Assembly: GCF_017302275.1 (NCBI RefSeq)
Contig: NZ_JAFLDR010000012.1
Span: 56,165 to 120,164, forward strand
Length of the DNA: 64,000 nucleotides
Direction of reading: 5' to 3'
DNA from: Sulfuritalea sp.
GTDB taxonomy: Bacteria > Pseudomonadota > Gammaproteobacteria > Burkholderiales > Rhodocyclaceae
Under the pieces are notes generated by a model. It worked only from the letters and a program-made list of their open reading frames with translations, did no database searches and was not told the DNA's origin. The position numbers were made by a program, and so were the translations under genes. Shown here piece after piece: positions 44,760 to 53,004 of the stretch (its first letter is position 1; each line of letters opens with the position of its first letter).

Positions 44760-45347
44760 ATGAATCTGATTTTGATTCGCCACGGTGAGATTGACTCGAA
44801 CGTGGCTAAGGTCTACTCGGGACGAAGCAGCGAACCATTAAATTCCAGGGGATTGTTGCAGGCCGAGAAAGCAGCTGAGGCGATAGGCCAGTTGCAAGTG
44901 GCAACGCTGCTGACTAGTCCGCTAAAGCGGGCATTCGAGACCGCCATGATTCTTGGTAGAAAACTGAATCTGGATCCGCTGGTTTCGGAGTATTTCAACG
45001 AGTTGCGAATGGGGCCGTGGGAAGGGCTGAGTGAGGCTGAAGTCGAGGCTCGCTACCCTGTCGAGTTCAAGGTATGGAACTCGAGGCCGGCGGAGCTTCA
45101 TCTTGATGGACGGGAGACGCTGGAGGAATTGAGGGTCCGCGCAATCGAGGGTGTTCTAGATGCGCGGGAACGCCATGGGGACGCCCCGATTGCCATCGTT
45201 ACCCACGTTGCAGTGATCAGGATCCTCATGCTTCAGGCGCAAGGCAGGCCACTGAATCACTACAAGGCGGTGGTAGTCCCCAATGCGACGCCAATACCTA
45301 TTTCGCTGGACCTGGCAACCAATGGGGGGCCGACGTCGGTTCGCTGA
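44760..45347 (+). CDS. Histidine phosphatase family protein (GpmB/CobC-like)
   Basis: The 195 residues from ATG 44760 contain the phosphohistidine motif LIRHGEI near the start, then SPLKRAFETAMILGRKL, the ELRMGPWEGLSEAEVEARYP segment (acid-base Glu) and THVAVIRILMLQ (second His). This is the branch-1 histidine phosphatase layout (alpha-ribazole phosphatase, GpmB). The substrate is unknown. Being inside a polysaccharide locus, it could dephosphorylate a sugar phosphate, for example at a step normally done by GmhB, but this is speculation. Confidence 0.82.
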   Translation: MNLILIRHGEIDSNVAKVYSGRSSEPLNSRGLLQAEKAAEAIGQLQVATLLTSPLKRAFETAMILGRKLNLDPLVSEYFNELRMGPWEGLSEAEVEARYPVEFKVWNSRPAELHLDGRETLEELRVRAIEGVLDARERHGDAPIAIVTHVAVIRILMLQAQGRPLNHYKAVVVPNATPIPISLDLATNGGPTSVR

Positions 45348-45530
45348 ACGGCCACCGAAGCATTCCTTGCGCTACCATTCGCCGGAGCTATCTGGCACTG
45401 CCTGGATCACGGAAAGAATACTTGCTGAGCGACTGGAATGGGGCGGTCGTCAGCGTTCCCTGGTTTTTGCAGTCAATTGACCTTGAACATGCAGGTGGCA
45501 ATCGCTACAACCTCCGCTTATTGAGAAGCC

Positions 45531-46427
45531 ATGAACCCAGTCCAGCCACCGACCCTCCTTCCCGATTTCATCATCATTGGGGCGATGAAATCGGCTACCA
45601 GCACGCTTCAGGAACAGCTGGCGCGGCAACCAGGGATCTTCATGTGCGATCCCAAGGAGCCAAATTTTTTCAGCGATGACTCCCAATATGTTCGAGGCAT
45701 CAGTTGGTACTCAAGTCTTTTTTCACCCGCGAGCCCGGGAGACTTGAAAGGGGAGGCGAGTACCCACTACTCCAAGTTGCCTACCCATGACGCAACCATC
45801 TCGCGCATGCACGCCGTCGTTCCCGGTGCGCGATTGGTGTATGTGATGCGGCATCCGATCGATCGCCTTGTCTCGCATTACATTCATGAATGGAGCATGG
45901 GCAACATTCATTGCAACATCAACGAAGCGGTCAGGAAGTATCCAGAGATGATCGCCTATGGCGAATATTCCCTGCAACTTGCTCCGTATTTCGACGCGTA
46001 TGGGCGCGACAGCATCCTGCCGGTATTTTTCGATCGCCTGACGCGAGAACCGCAGTCAGAACTGGAGCGCGTTTGCAAGTTCATCGGCTATAGCGGTACC
46101 CCTAAATGGCTTGATGAATTAAAGCCAAGCAACGTTTCCAGCGAACGACTTAGGCGATTTCCCTTGTTCGATGTCGTGGTGAAGTCCGCGCTGGCGACGC
46201 AGCTTCGGCGAACGCTTGTGCCGCGCGATCTGCGCAATTGGGTCAAGGAGAAATTGACCATGAGGCAACGGCCTCACCTTGATCCGATGTTGGCCAGGGA
46301 TCTTGAACAACGGTTCAATAGGGATCTGCAGCGCCTTGGCGGCTGGCTGGGGCAGGACTTGAGTTGCGAAAACTTCAAGGATCTTACCGGTGCTTCAGAA
46401 CTGGGTTGGAGCGCCAAACATGGCTGA
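45531..46427 (+). CDS. Sulfotransferase (PAPS-dependent), first copy
   Basis: This 298-residue cytosolic-type sulfotransferase shows the 5'-phosphosulfate loop IIIGAMKSATSTLQEQL, the CDPKEPNFFS segment found in carbohydrate sulfotransferases and the 3'-phosphate loop RLVYVMRHPIDRLVSHY. It transfers sulfate from PAPS to a sugar hydroxyl. No membrane helix is evident. Its 3' end overlaps the following GT2 gene (ATGGCTGA), so the two are co-translated. A second sulfotransferase is at 57164. No PAPS-synthesis genes are in this window. Confidence 0.9.
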   Translation: MNPVQPPTLLPDFIIIGAMKSATSTLQEQLARQPGIFMCDPKEPNFFSDDSQYVRGISWYSSLFSPASPGDLKGEASTHYSKLPTHDATISRMHAVVPGARLVYVMRHPIDRLVSHYIHEWSMGNIHCNINEAVRKYPEMIAYGEYSLQLAPYFDAYGRDSILPVFFDRLTREPQSELERVCKFIGYSGTPKWLDELKPSNVSSERLRRFPLFDVVVKSALATQLRRTLVPRDLRNWVKEKLTMRQRPHLDPMLARDLEQRFNRDLQRLGGWLGQDLSCENFKDLTGASELGWSAKHG

Positions 46428-47412
46428 AAGCGCCGATCCCCGAACGACCTGCGGGGTAGTCGTGATCGGTCGAAACGAAGGCGAGCGCCTGAGGCGTTGC
46501 ATTGATTCAGTAGCGAACGTCGCTGGGCCGGTCGTGTATGTCGATTCAGGTTCTTCCGATGGGTCGGTGGCGATGGCCCGCTCGAGAAATGTGTCTGTGG
46601 TCGAAATTGACATGACGGTTCCCTTTACCGCCGCAAGGGCTCGGAACGCGGGATTCGCGCATTTGCGAGAGGTTGGGCCAGGACTGGCTTTTGTGCAATT
46701 CGTTGATGGAGATTGCGAAGTCGATTCCGCGTGGCTGGGCAAGGCAGTGGATTTCCTGACTCGGAACCCGGAGGTAGTCGCGGTTTGTGGCAGACGGCGT
46801 GAGCGGTTCCCTGAACAATCCATCTACAACGCGCTGTGCGACATGGAATGGGATACACCTGTTGGCGAGGCGCGTGCGTGCGGTGGCGATTCCATGATGC
46901 GGATCGATGCATTTGAGTCTGTGGGTGGTTTTCGTGCGGATCTGATTGCTGGTGAGGAACCGGAGCTTTGTGTCCGCTTGCGCGCGAGCGGAGGAAAAAT
47001 CTGGCGTCTTGGCGCTGAGATGACGTTGCACGATGCGGCTATGACCCATATTGGCCAATGGTGGAAGCGAGCAAAACGAGCCGGATACGCTTTTGCAGAA
47101 GGCGCCAATCTCCATGGTGCGCCTCCGGAACGACATTATGTTCCGCAAGCGCGGCGGGCGCTGCTGTGGGGCCTTGCAATGCCGGTAGCGATTGCGGCGG
47201 CGACCATAGTCGATCCGGTATATCTAGGCTTGCTACTCCTTTATCCATTGCAGGTTTTGAGGATCGTTGCAAAAAGCCGGATGGCCAACCGCATGGTTTG
47301 GTGGCGTGCCGTGTTTCAGGTCCTCGGGCGCTTCCCTGAGGGGATTGGTACGTTGTACTTTCTTCGCGATCGACTTTTTCGCCGGAAAGGCATGTTGATC
47401 GAATACAAATGA
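46420..47412 (+). CDS. GT2-family glycosyltransferase
   Basis: The 330 residues start at ATG 46420, overlapping the sulfotransferase stop, with GGAG 9 bases upstream. The GT-A core is clear: VVVIGRNEGERLRRCIDSVA, VVYVDSGSSDGSVAMA, AGFAHLREVGPGLAFVQFVD with the DGD metal motif (FVDGDCEVD), and the ED-like acceptor segment GEEPELCVRLRASGGKIWRL. C-terminal hydrophobic segments (about 250-300) may attach it to the membrane. A short reading frame starts within its stop codon (47409). Confidence 0.88.
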   Translation: MAESADPRTTCGVVVIGRNEGERLRRCIDSVANVAGPVVYVDSGSSDGSVAMARSRNVSVVEIDMTVPFTAARARNAGFAHLREVGPGLAFVQFVDGDCEVDSAWLGKAVDFLTRNPEVVAVCGRRRERFPEQSIYNALCDMEWDTPVGEARACGGDSMMRIDAFESVGGFRADLIAGEEPELCVRLRASGGKIWRLGAEMTLHDAAMTHIGQWWKRAKRAGYAFAEGANLHGAPPERHYVPQARRALLWGLAMPVAIAAATIVDPVYLGLLLLYPLQVLRIVAKSRMANRMVWWRAVFQVLGRFPEGIGTLYFLRDRLFRRKGMLIEYK

Positions 47413-47558
47413 ATTCCGGACGTGCGAAATATCCCCTCCAGTCTTTGGCTGACGATCTGTCTTCCCGGATTTGTCCCATTCCTATTGAATCGAGGACGGA
47501 GGGTATGCCCTGGTCTTGGCGCCGCCTGCGTCACTTTTTGTCGACGGTCGATAGCTAA
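47409..47558 (+). CDS. Candidate small protein coupled to the upstream GT2 gene
   Basis: The ATG overlaps the stop of the GT2 gene (ATGA), and the frame continues for 49 codons to TAA at 47556-47558. The product is basic at its end, with the stretch PWSWRRLRHFLSTVDS. An in-frame ATG at 47505 has a GGAGGG ribosome site and could give a 17-residue peptide. There is no recognised domain. The overlapping start is the main evidence, so the call is tentative and it may be spurious. Confidence 0.35.
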   Translation: MNSGRAKYPLQSLADDLSSRICPIPIESRTEGMPWSWRRLRHFLSTVDS

Positions 47559-47804
47559 TTTTCGGCTTGCAGCGCCCTTGGCAACCCTTTGAATTTCGTG
47601 AGCCTGTCAGCTGACATTGACCAGCCGGTACTGTTTTGGGTAGAGTCGCGTTGCCTCACAAGCTTCTCCTGGCCATGAAAAATTGCAGGAAATCCAGCAC
47701 CGACCGTTTCGGACCTTTCGCCATCCTGCGCGATCCAATTATTTCCGGGGACCCTGGAATTCAGCAACCGGAATTTCCCTCATCGATTTGCAGACCCAAT
47801 CTTG

Positions 47805-48731
47805 ATGACTACTATTAAGAACTATCTCCTGGTTTCTCCGTGCCGCAATGAGGCCGACTACATGCGTCAGACGCTTGACAGTGTCGTCGCGCAGTCGGCA
47901 TTGCCGGCAAAGTGGGTGATTGTTGACGATGGATCGACGGACGATACGCCGAGGATTCTTGAAGAGTATTCCGCTCGGTATTCCTGGATTTCGGTGGTCA
48001 CGCGACTGGACCGTGGCCATCGGGCCGTCGGCCCGGGGGTAATAGACGCCTTCTACGCAGGGCTGGAGACTGTCGATATTGATCAGTTTCAGTATCTTTG
48101 CAAACTCGATCTTGACCTGGAACTTCCGCCGGACTATTTCAAGAGCATCATCGAGCAAATGGAGAGTGATCCTTACCTGGGAAATTTCTCGGGGAAGGCG
48201 TATTTGAGGGAGGCGGATGGAACTCTCGTCTCCGAACGATTGGGCGACGAGAACGCAGTTGGGCAAACGAAGTTCTATCGAACCGCCGCGTTCAAGGAGA
48301 TCGGTGGGTTTGTCAGACAGGTAAGCTGGGACGGAATCGACGGCCACATGTGCAGAATGAAAGGATGGGTTGCGCGATCCGAGGATCGTCCGGAACTCAG
48401 GTTTATCCATCTGCGACAGATGGGAAGCAGTCAGCAAAGCATCTGGGTGGGCAGGCTGCGCTGGGGGTTCGGCAAGTACTTTATGGGGTCCGCGCCTTAT
48501 TTCGTCGCGGCGGTGGCGGTATACCGGATGTTCGAGAAGCCCTATGTCGTTGGCGGCTGTGGGATTTTCTGGGGTTATCTGAAGGCCATGTTTTCCAAGA
48601 CTCCCCGATTTGGCGACAAGGCGTTCCGTCGTTTCTTGAGACGTTTCGAACTACGCTCGCTCCTTCTCGGGAAGCGGAACACAACCGATCTTTACCATCG
48701 CAAGATTCGCCTGTCACCCAAACCGGAATGA
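47805..48731 (+). CDS. GT2-family glycosyltransferase
   Basis: The 308 residues start at ATG 47805. The first conserved block is YLLVSPCRNEADYMRQTLDS, followed by WVIVDDGSTDDTPRILEEYS (the DDGSTD motif), YLCKLDLDLELPPDY (the DxD-like metal site is LDLDLE) and GGFVRQVSWDGIDGHMCRMK with the acidic acceptor-side motif. It ends with SKTPRFGDKAFRRFLRRFEL, a positively charged stretch. No clear helix. It is a cytosolic transferase for one residue of the repeat unit. Preceded by a 246-base gap with no assigned feature. Confidence 0.86.
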   Translation: MTTIKNYLLVSPCRNEADYMRQTLDSVVAQSALPAKWVIVDDGSTDDTPRILEEYSARYSWISVVTRLDRGHRAVGPGVIDAFYAGLETVDIDQFQYLCKLDLDLELPPDYFKSIIEQMESDPYLGNFSGKAYLREADGTLVSERLGDENAVGQTKFYRTAAFKEIGGFVRQVSWDGIDGHMCRMKGWVARSEDRPELRFIHLRQMGSSQQSIWVGRLRWGFGKYFMGSAPYFVAAVAVYRMFEKPYVVGGCGIFWGYLKAMFSKTPRFGDKAFRRFLRRFELRSLLLGKRNTTDLYHRKIRLSPKPE

Positions 48732-48882
48732 GCAGTGTCGCTGTCGCATTGATACTATCCCGTCATCATCGACGTTGTGTTTTTCTGGAGCAGCGCTGCG
48801 CAGCCAGGCATTGTCCGATTGCGGCGAATTGTTTGAACGAGCCGGTGAAGTCTGCAGGCTTCGGCAGTTTTTCGTTCGGCAT

Positions 48883-50010
48883 ATGACGATAGCGCTCTGG
48901 ATCATGCTATTCGCTGGCGGCTTGCTCGTTGCAGTTTTGTCGGTCTCGTTATTCCGATACCTGTCGCTCAGGCCAGTAATTTGGCAATCCGCACCTACGA
49001 ATGCACTTGTGCTGGTTGCGCATCCCGATGATTGCGTCGTTCTCGCTGGGGAATACGCACTATGGGTACTTGATCATGGGATGAAGGTGGAAATTGTTTA
49101 CTTCACTTCCGGGGCGGGAGATCCGGCCTCGCCGCGCGCGAAAACGCGAGAGGGCGAGGCGGTGGCGGCGTGGGGCTCGGTCGGCGTGCCCGGGACAAAT
49201 CTGCACTTTCTTGGTTACGGCCAGTCCCCAATGAACGGAACTTGCGTCGTTAGTGCATCCGACCTTGACGTGGCGACCGCGAAAATAATAGATATCGTGC
49301 TAACCGCCGAGCCCGGAACAGCCGTGTTGGTGCCGGCCGCCGGCGAGATACATGCCGACCACCGAATGATTCGTCGAATTGGCATCAAGGCGATCAGCGA
49401 CAGCGGACGCAGTGATCTGCTCGTCCTCGAGGCTCCTGAATACAATCCGACTCTGAGTCTTGTGCGTTCGCCCGGAAAGGTAGCCAAGTATTTTTTGAAA
49501 GCCTTGCCCCTTGTCTGGCGCTTGGGCGGTGATATGAGCAACGTGGCCTTTCCGGGCTTCATTCGCGGTAGCCGTGCATACATTGTTTGCGGTGAGGCTA
49601 TCAATTCGCGGAAGAAGGCCATGTTGCGACATTTCGTCTCCGAAAATGGCGAGAAGCTCGTCAGACATTTCGGTTTTCAGAATCAGTTTCGCCCTATCGC
49701 GTTTCCGATTTCGACAGACGATGAGCAATTCGGACATTGCTATCCAAGATTCGGCAAGTATCGGTTTGGTTTAGGCGTTATCGGCTTGTGGTCCGGCCTT
49801 TATCTTTTTGCTATTGGACTCTGCTGGCAGATACCGGGACAACTGGCTGCAGTCATTCCCGGCAGCAAGCTGATACTTCCTGTTTGTGGCATCCTCACGG
49901 CTTTCCTTGCGGTTGCAAGCATTCGCGCGCGCAGGAGCGCTGAATCTCGCTTGCTCTATGCTGCGGGTATCGTTGGGATGATAGGTGGTCTGATTGCCAG
50001 TTTCGGTTGA
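48883..50010 (+). CDS. Membrane-anchored PIG-L-family deacetylase
   Basis: The 375 residues from ATG 48883 start with a transmembrane helix (about 2-25), then the PIG-L/LmbE domain: AHPDD (46-50), which supplies His, Asp and Asp for zinc and catalysis, and IHADH (156-160). After the catalytic domain there are three hydrophobic segments (about 295-375; LGVIGLWSGLYLFAIGLCWQ, LPVCGILTAFLAVASIRA). The combination of an N-terminal anchor and C-terminal helices is unusual. It may de-N-acetylate a lipid-linked or polymer-bound amino sugar at the membrane. The motif reads AHPDDC rather than the usual AHPDDE, which does not touch the zinc ligands. Confidence 0.83.
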   Translation: MTIALWIMLFAGGLLVAVLSVSLFRYLSLRPVIWQSAPTNALVLVAHPDDCVVLAGEYALWVLDHGMKVEIVYFTSGAGDPASPRAKTREGEAVAAWGSVGVPGTNLHFLGYGQSPMNGTCVVSASDLDVATAKIIDIVLTAEPGTAVLVPAAGEIHADHRMIRRIGIKAISDSGRSDLLVLEAPEYNPTLSLVRSPGKVAKYFLKALPLVWRLGGDMSNVAFPGFIRGSRAYIVCGEAINSRKKAMLRHFVSENGEKLVRHFGFQNQFRPIAFPISTDDEQFGHCYPRFGKYRFGLGVIGLWSGLYLFAIGLCWQIPGQLAAVIPGSKLILPVCGILTAFLAVASIRARRSAESRLLYAAGIVGMIGGLIASFG

Positions 50011-50044
50011 AACACGGACGCAGCCGTCCAGTTCGCTTTGGCGA

Positions 50045-50491
50045 ATGCGGCGAATCATGGCTGTTTCCAGCGGTGGCGGCCACTGGGTTGAACTGGTGAG
50101 ATTGGTTCCGGCATTCACCGGCCATGACTTGGTGCTGGTTACCGTTGATGGGGCGTACCGTGGCGACGCCGGATCAGCGAGGTTCTACACGGTCCGGGAC
50201 GTGACGCGCTGGGATAAGTGGCGGTGGCCGCAAACGCTGTTCAAACTGTTATGGATACTGCTTCGCGAGCGACCGGACGTAGTCGTTTCTACCGGAGCGT
50301 TGCCAGGTTACTTCGCATTGCGCCTCGCAAAGTTGTTTGGTGCCAGAACTATTTGGCTTGATAGCATTGCCAACGTCGACGAGTTGTCGATGTCGGGGAA
50401 GATGATTGGCCGCCACGCGGATTTGTGGCTTACGCAGTGGCAGCACCTCGCCAAGCCGGATGGGCCGCTATACAGGGGCAGCGTGCTGTGA
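50045..50491 (+). CDS. PssD/Alg14-like glycosyltransferase subunit
   Basis: The 148 residues from ATG 50045 hold the Alg14 fold: MRRIMAVSSGGGHWVELVRL, the GxxGGHW start, ARFYTVRDVTRWDKW and WPQTLFKLLWILLRERPDVV plus STGALPGYFALRLAKLFGAR. This is the acceptor-binding half of a split GT-B enzyme; the donor half is the overlapping gene at 50488 (GTGA overlap). Rhizobial PssD-PssE pairs of this kind add glucuronic acid to lipid-linked sugars. Co-expression of both halves supports a working pair. Confidence 0.83.
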   Translation: MRRIMAVSSGGGHWVELVRLVPAFTGHDLVLVTVDGAYRGDAGSARFYTVRDVTRWDKWRWPQTLFKLLWILLRERPDVVVSTGALPGYFALRLAKLFGARTIWLDSIANVDELSMSGKMIGRHADLWLTQWQHLAKPDGPLYRGSVL

Positions 50492-51000
50492 TTTTCGTCA
50501 CCGTTGGAGCCCAGATGCCGTTTGATCGCCTGGTCGAGGCCGTTGACCAATGGGCATCCACACGCAATCGCGTCGACGTGTTTGCCCAGATCGGGCAGTC
50601 CGGCTATCGTCCGCAACGAATAGAATGCCGGCAGCTACTCGAACCGGAGGAATTTAGGAGTCGCTACAAGACGGCGTCGGCTATCGTTGCGCATGCGGGT
50701 ACCGGGTCGATCATTACGGCATTGCAAATGGGAAAGCCGATAATCATCATGCCGCGCCGCGCAAGCCTGATGGAAACGCGTAATGACCATCAAGTAGCCA
50801 CCGCGGAACAGTTCCGCAAGTTTCCGTCGGTTACGGTGGCCTGGAACGAGCAGGAACTCGCGTTGCGCCTGGATGAGATCGACGGTCTTGTCGGGCAGGC
50901 GTCGGTGGGGCAGTACGCATCTGAGGAGCTGTTGGACGTGGTTCGCCGATTTATTGATGGTGGCGCCGGTGAATTGCCAACGAAGCGTTCTGGTGGTTGA
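50488..51000 (+). CDS. PssE/Alg13-like glycosyltransferase subunit
   Basis: The 170 residues start at GTG 50488 (coded IFVTVGAQMPFDRLVEAVDQ), overlapping the stop of the Alg14-like gene. The C-terminal donor-binding part of GT28 is present: ASAIVAHAGTGSIITALQMG, KPIIIMPRRASLMETRNDHQ and VATAEQFRKF. These match the UDP-sugar binding motif of Alg13/PssE (HaGtGs..... P...H Q). Together with the upstream gene it forms a two-chain GT-B enzyme. Confidence 0.85.
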   Translation: MIFVTVGAQMPFDRLVEAVDQWASTRNRVDVFAQIGQSGYRPQRIECRQLLEPEEFRSRYKTASAIVAHAGTGSIITALQMGKPIIIMPRRASLMETRNDHQVATAEQFRKFPSVTVAWNEQELALRLDEIDGLVGQASVGQYASEELLDVVRRFIDGGAGELPTKRSGG

Positions 51001-51036
51001 GCCTATCAATTGATGGTTGGAAAAGGAGTAGTGCGC

Positions 51037-51666
51037 ATGATCAAGGAGAAAAAAACACCCGGCTTGGCAGCCTCGAACATGACCGGAACCGGCCCGGGTG
51101 GTTTGTCTGCCCGCAAGTTTGCCGAGTGGTACCGCGACCTGGAGATCGAAAAGTGGAAGGAAATGGATCTCAATGCTATCTCCGACATCGCGGGAGCGAT
51201 CGAGAAGGCCGAAAAGAAAGGCAAGCAGATTTTTGTCATGGGCAATGGGGGATCCGCGGCTACCGCGTCGCATATTGCGACCGACTGGTCAAAGACCGCA
51301 GAGCGGGTAGGAAAGCCGCTGATCCGTTGCATCTCCCTCAACGACAACGTTCCGTTCATGACGGCGATAGCCAATGATCTTGGGTATGACGAAGTATTTG
51401 TCCGGCAACTGCGGAATTTGCTCAATCCTGGAGACGTGGTGGTGATCATCACGGGATCCGGCAATTCCCCCAATGTCATCAAAGCGGCGGAATACGCAAG
51501 GAAGACCGGAGCCGTTACCGTTGGGATGACCGGATTCACCGGCGGCAAGCTGTGCAAACTGGTGGACATCTGCCTGCACATCGATAGCGATCAATATGGC
51601 GTGATCGAGGATCTCCATATGGCCGCGGGTTCTATCCTGGCCTTCTACCTTAAGCAGCGAAAATAG
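51037..51666 (+). CDS. SIS-domain isomerase, GmhA-like (sedoheptulose 7-phosphate isomerase family)
   Basis: The 209 residues start at ATG 51037 with AAAAGGAG upstream. The SIS sugar-phosphate site is IFVMGNGGSAATASHIATDW, and further motifs are LNDNVPFMTAIANDLGYDEV, VVIITGSGNSPNVIKAAEYA and the Glu/His region VIEDLHMAAGSILAF. This is the GmhA architecture, making D-glycero-D-manno-heptose 7-phosphate from sedoheptulose 7-phosphate. Its neighbours 53005 (HddA-like) and 55198 (HddC-like) point to a GDP-heptose pathway. Confidence 0.85.
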   Translation: MIKEKKTPGLAASNMTGTGPGGLSARKFAEWYRDLEIEKWKEMDLNAISDIAGAIEKAEKKGKQIFVMGNGGSAATASHIATDWSKTAERVGKPLIRCISLNDNVPFMTAIANDLGYDEVFVRQLRNLLNPGDVVVIITGSGNSPNVIKAAEYARKTGAVTVGMTGFTGGKLCKLVDICLHIDSDQYGVIEDLHMAAGSILAFYLKQRK

Positions 51667-51719
51667 GTGGAGCCCGGTACCTTCCCATCCGGCGCATCCC
51701 GAGGTCGGGGCACCACGCA

Positions 51720-52955
51720 ATGATCCATTACATAACTTCGAACGGGATCGGCAATGCCTGGGTCGCCAACGAACTGAGCAGGATAGATGCTGCTCGGGTC
51801 CCGTTCGTGTTACATGCAATGCGAAGTCCGGACAAACTTCTGCATGGTTCGGAATGGGCGCTGCGGATGAACCAGCAAACCATGGTGATCTATCCGCTAC
51901 CGGCATTGCAGGTGATCTTGTCCGTTCTGTTGGCGCCAATATTGTTTCGCGGCAGGTTTTTTGCGGCCCTCGGCAACGCATTGTTCGGACAGCGGGAACA
52001 CCTTCGGGCCCGGGTGGCCGGCATCGCGCATTTGCTTGTTGCTTGTCACTGGGCCCGCAATGTTCGCGCCAAGTATGAGAGCCCGGCGCACATTCACTCG
52101 CAATGGGCCCATTCTTGCGGCACCATAGCCATGTATGGTGCCTGGCTACTCGACGCGTCTTTCAGCTTCACTGGCCACGCCACGGACTTGTTTCGGGACC
52201 GCTGTGCATTGGAAGACAAGATTCGTCGCGCGGAATTCATCGTTTGCATTTCGGAATTTCATCGCGATTTCTACCTCGAACATGGCGCGCGACAAGACCA
52301 GTTATTCGTTGCCTACTGCGGCATCGACCCTGAATGGTTTTATCCCCGACAGGTGGTCGAGGTGGCCGGCAGTAGGCCATACCGCATAGTTTCATCCGGC
52401 AGGTTGGTGGAAAAAAAGGGATTCTCGTATCTTGTTGAGGCATGTCGGATACTTGCCGATCGCGGCGAGGCATTCGAATGCATAATCGGAGGCAGCGGCG
52501 AACTGGAAGCCGAGTTGAAGGTCCGTGTGATTGAACTTGGATTGGGCGACAAGGTAACCGTTACCGGCAAGACGCTGGTGCAGGAAAAGATTATCGAGTT
52601 CATGCATGGTGGTGATGTATACGTGTTGCCTTGCGTATGGGCAGCGGATGATGACGTCGATGGCTTGCCGCAAATGTTGATGGAAGCAATGGCCTGTGGT
52701 CTTCCTGCGATATCGACCCGATTGGTCGGCATTCCCGACCTGATCAGGCACGAGGTATCCGGGCTGCTGGTCGAACCAAACGACGCGGTTGCGCTGGCCG
52801 ACGCGATCTCGAGGCTCATGAATGACAAGGTTCTTGCGGGGCGACTCGCCGAAGCGGGCAGGGCTCGGGTTATCGAAAGATTCAATCTCAAGAACTGCCT
52901 GGAACCACTGATTGCGCGCTATCGGCTGAAACTTGCCGGTGTTGCCGCTGGCTGA
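51720..52955 (+). CDS. GT4-family glycosyltransferase (WcaL/AmsK-like)
   Basis: This 411-residue GT-B enzyme has an N-terminal domain with IHSQWAHSCGTIAMYGAWLL and the WcaL-like FTGHATDLF. The donor domain has PYRIVSSGRLVEKKGFSYLV (glycine loop plus KKG), LPCVWAADDDVDGLPQMLME and EAMACGLPAISTRLVGIPDL, with E-x7-E at about 315-325. It is cytosolic and retaining. Its stop lies at the start of a stem-loop (52951-52967) that could end or pause the transcript. Confidence 0.87.
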   Translation: MIHYITSNGIGNAWVANELSRIDAARVPFVLHAMRSPDKLLHGSEWALRMNQQTMVIYPLPALQVILSVLLAPILFRGRFFAALGNALFGQREHLRARVAGIAHLLVACHWARNVRAKYESPAHIHSQWAHSCGTIAMYGAWLLDASFSFTGHATDLFRDRCALEDKIRRAEFIVCISEFHRDFYLEHGARQDQLFVAYCGIDPEWFYPRQVVEVAGSRPYRIVSSGRLVEKKGFSYLVEACRILADRGEAFECIIGGSGELEAELKVRVIELGLGDKVTVTGKTLVQEKIIEFMHGGDVYVLPCVWAADDDVDGLPQMLMEAMACGLPAISTRLVGIPDLIRHEVSGLLVEPNDAVALADAISRLMNDKVLAGRLAEAGRARVIERFNLKNCLEPLIARYRLKLAGVAAG

Positions 52956-52984
52956 CGTAGCGTCAGCGCCGACTTTTAGATTTT
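52951..52984 (+). terminator. Candidate terminator after the GT4 gene
   Basis: GCTGACG (52951-52957), TAG loop, CGTCAGC (52961-52967), a perfect 7-bp stem overlapping the stop codon, followed by GCCGACTTTTAGATTTTTT. The T-rich stretches start 7 bases after the stem, farther than in an ideal terminator. The motif AGCGCCGACTTTT is part of it. Confidence 0.45.
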
Positions 52985-53004
52985 TTACCTAGGCGGAAGC
53001 ATCG

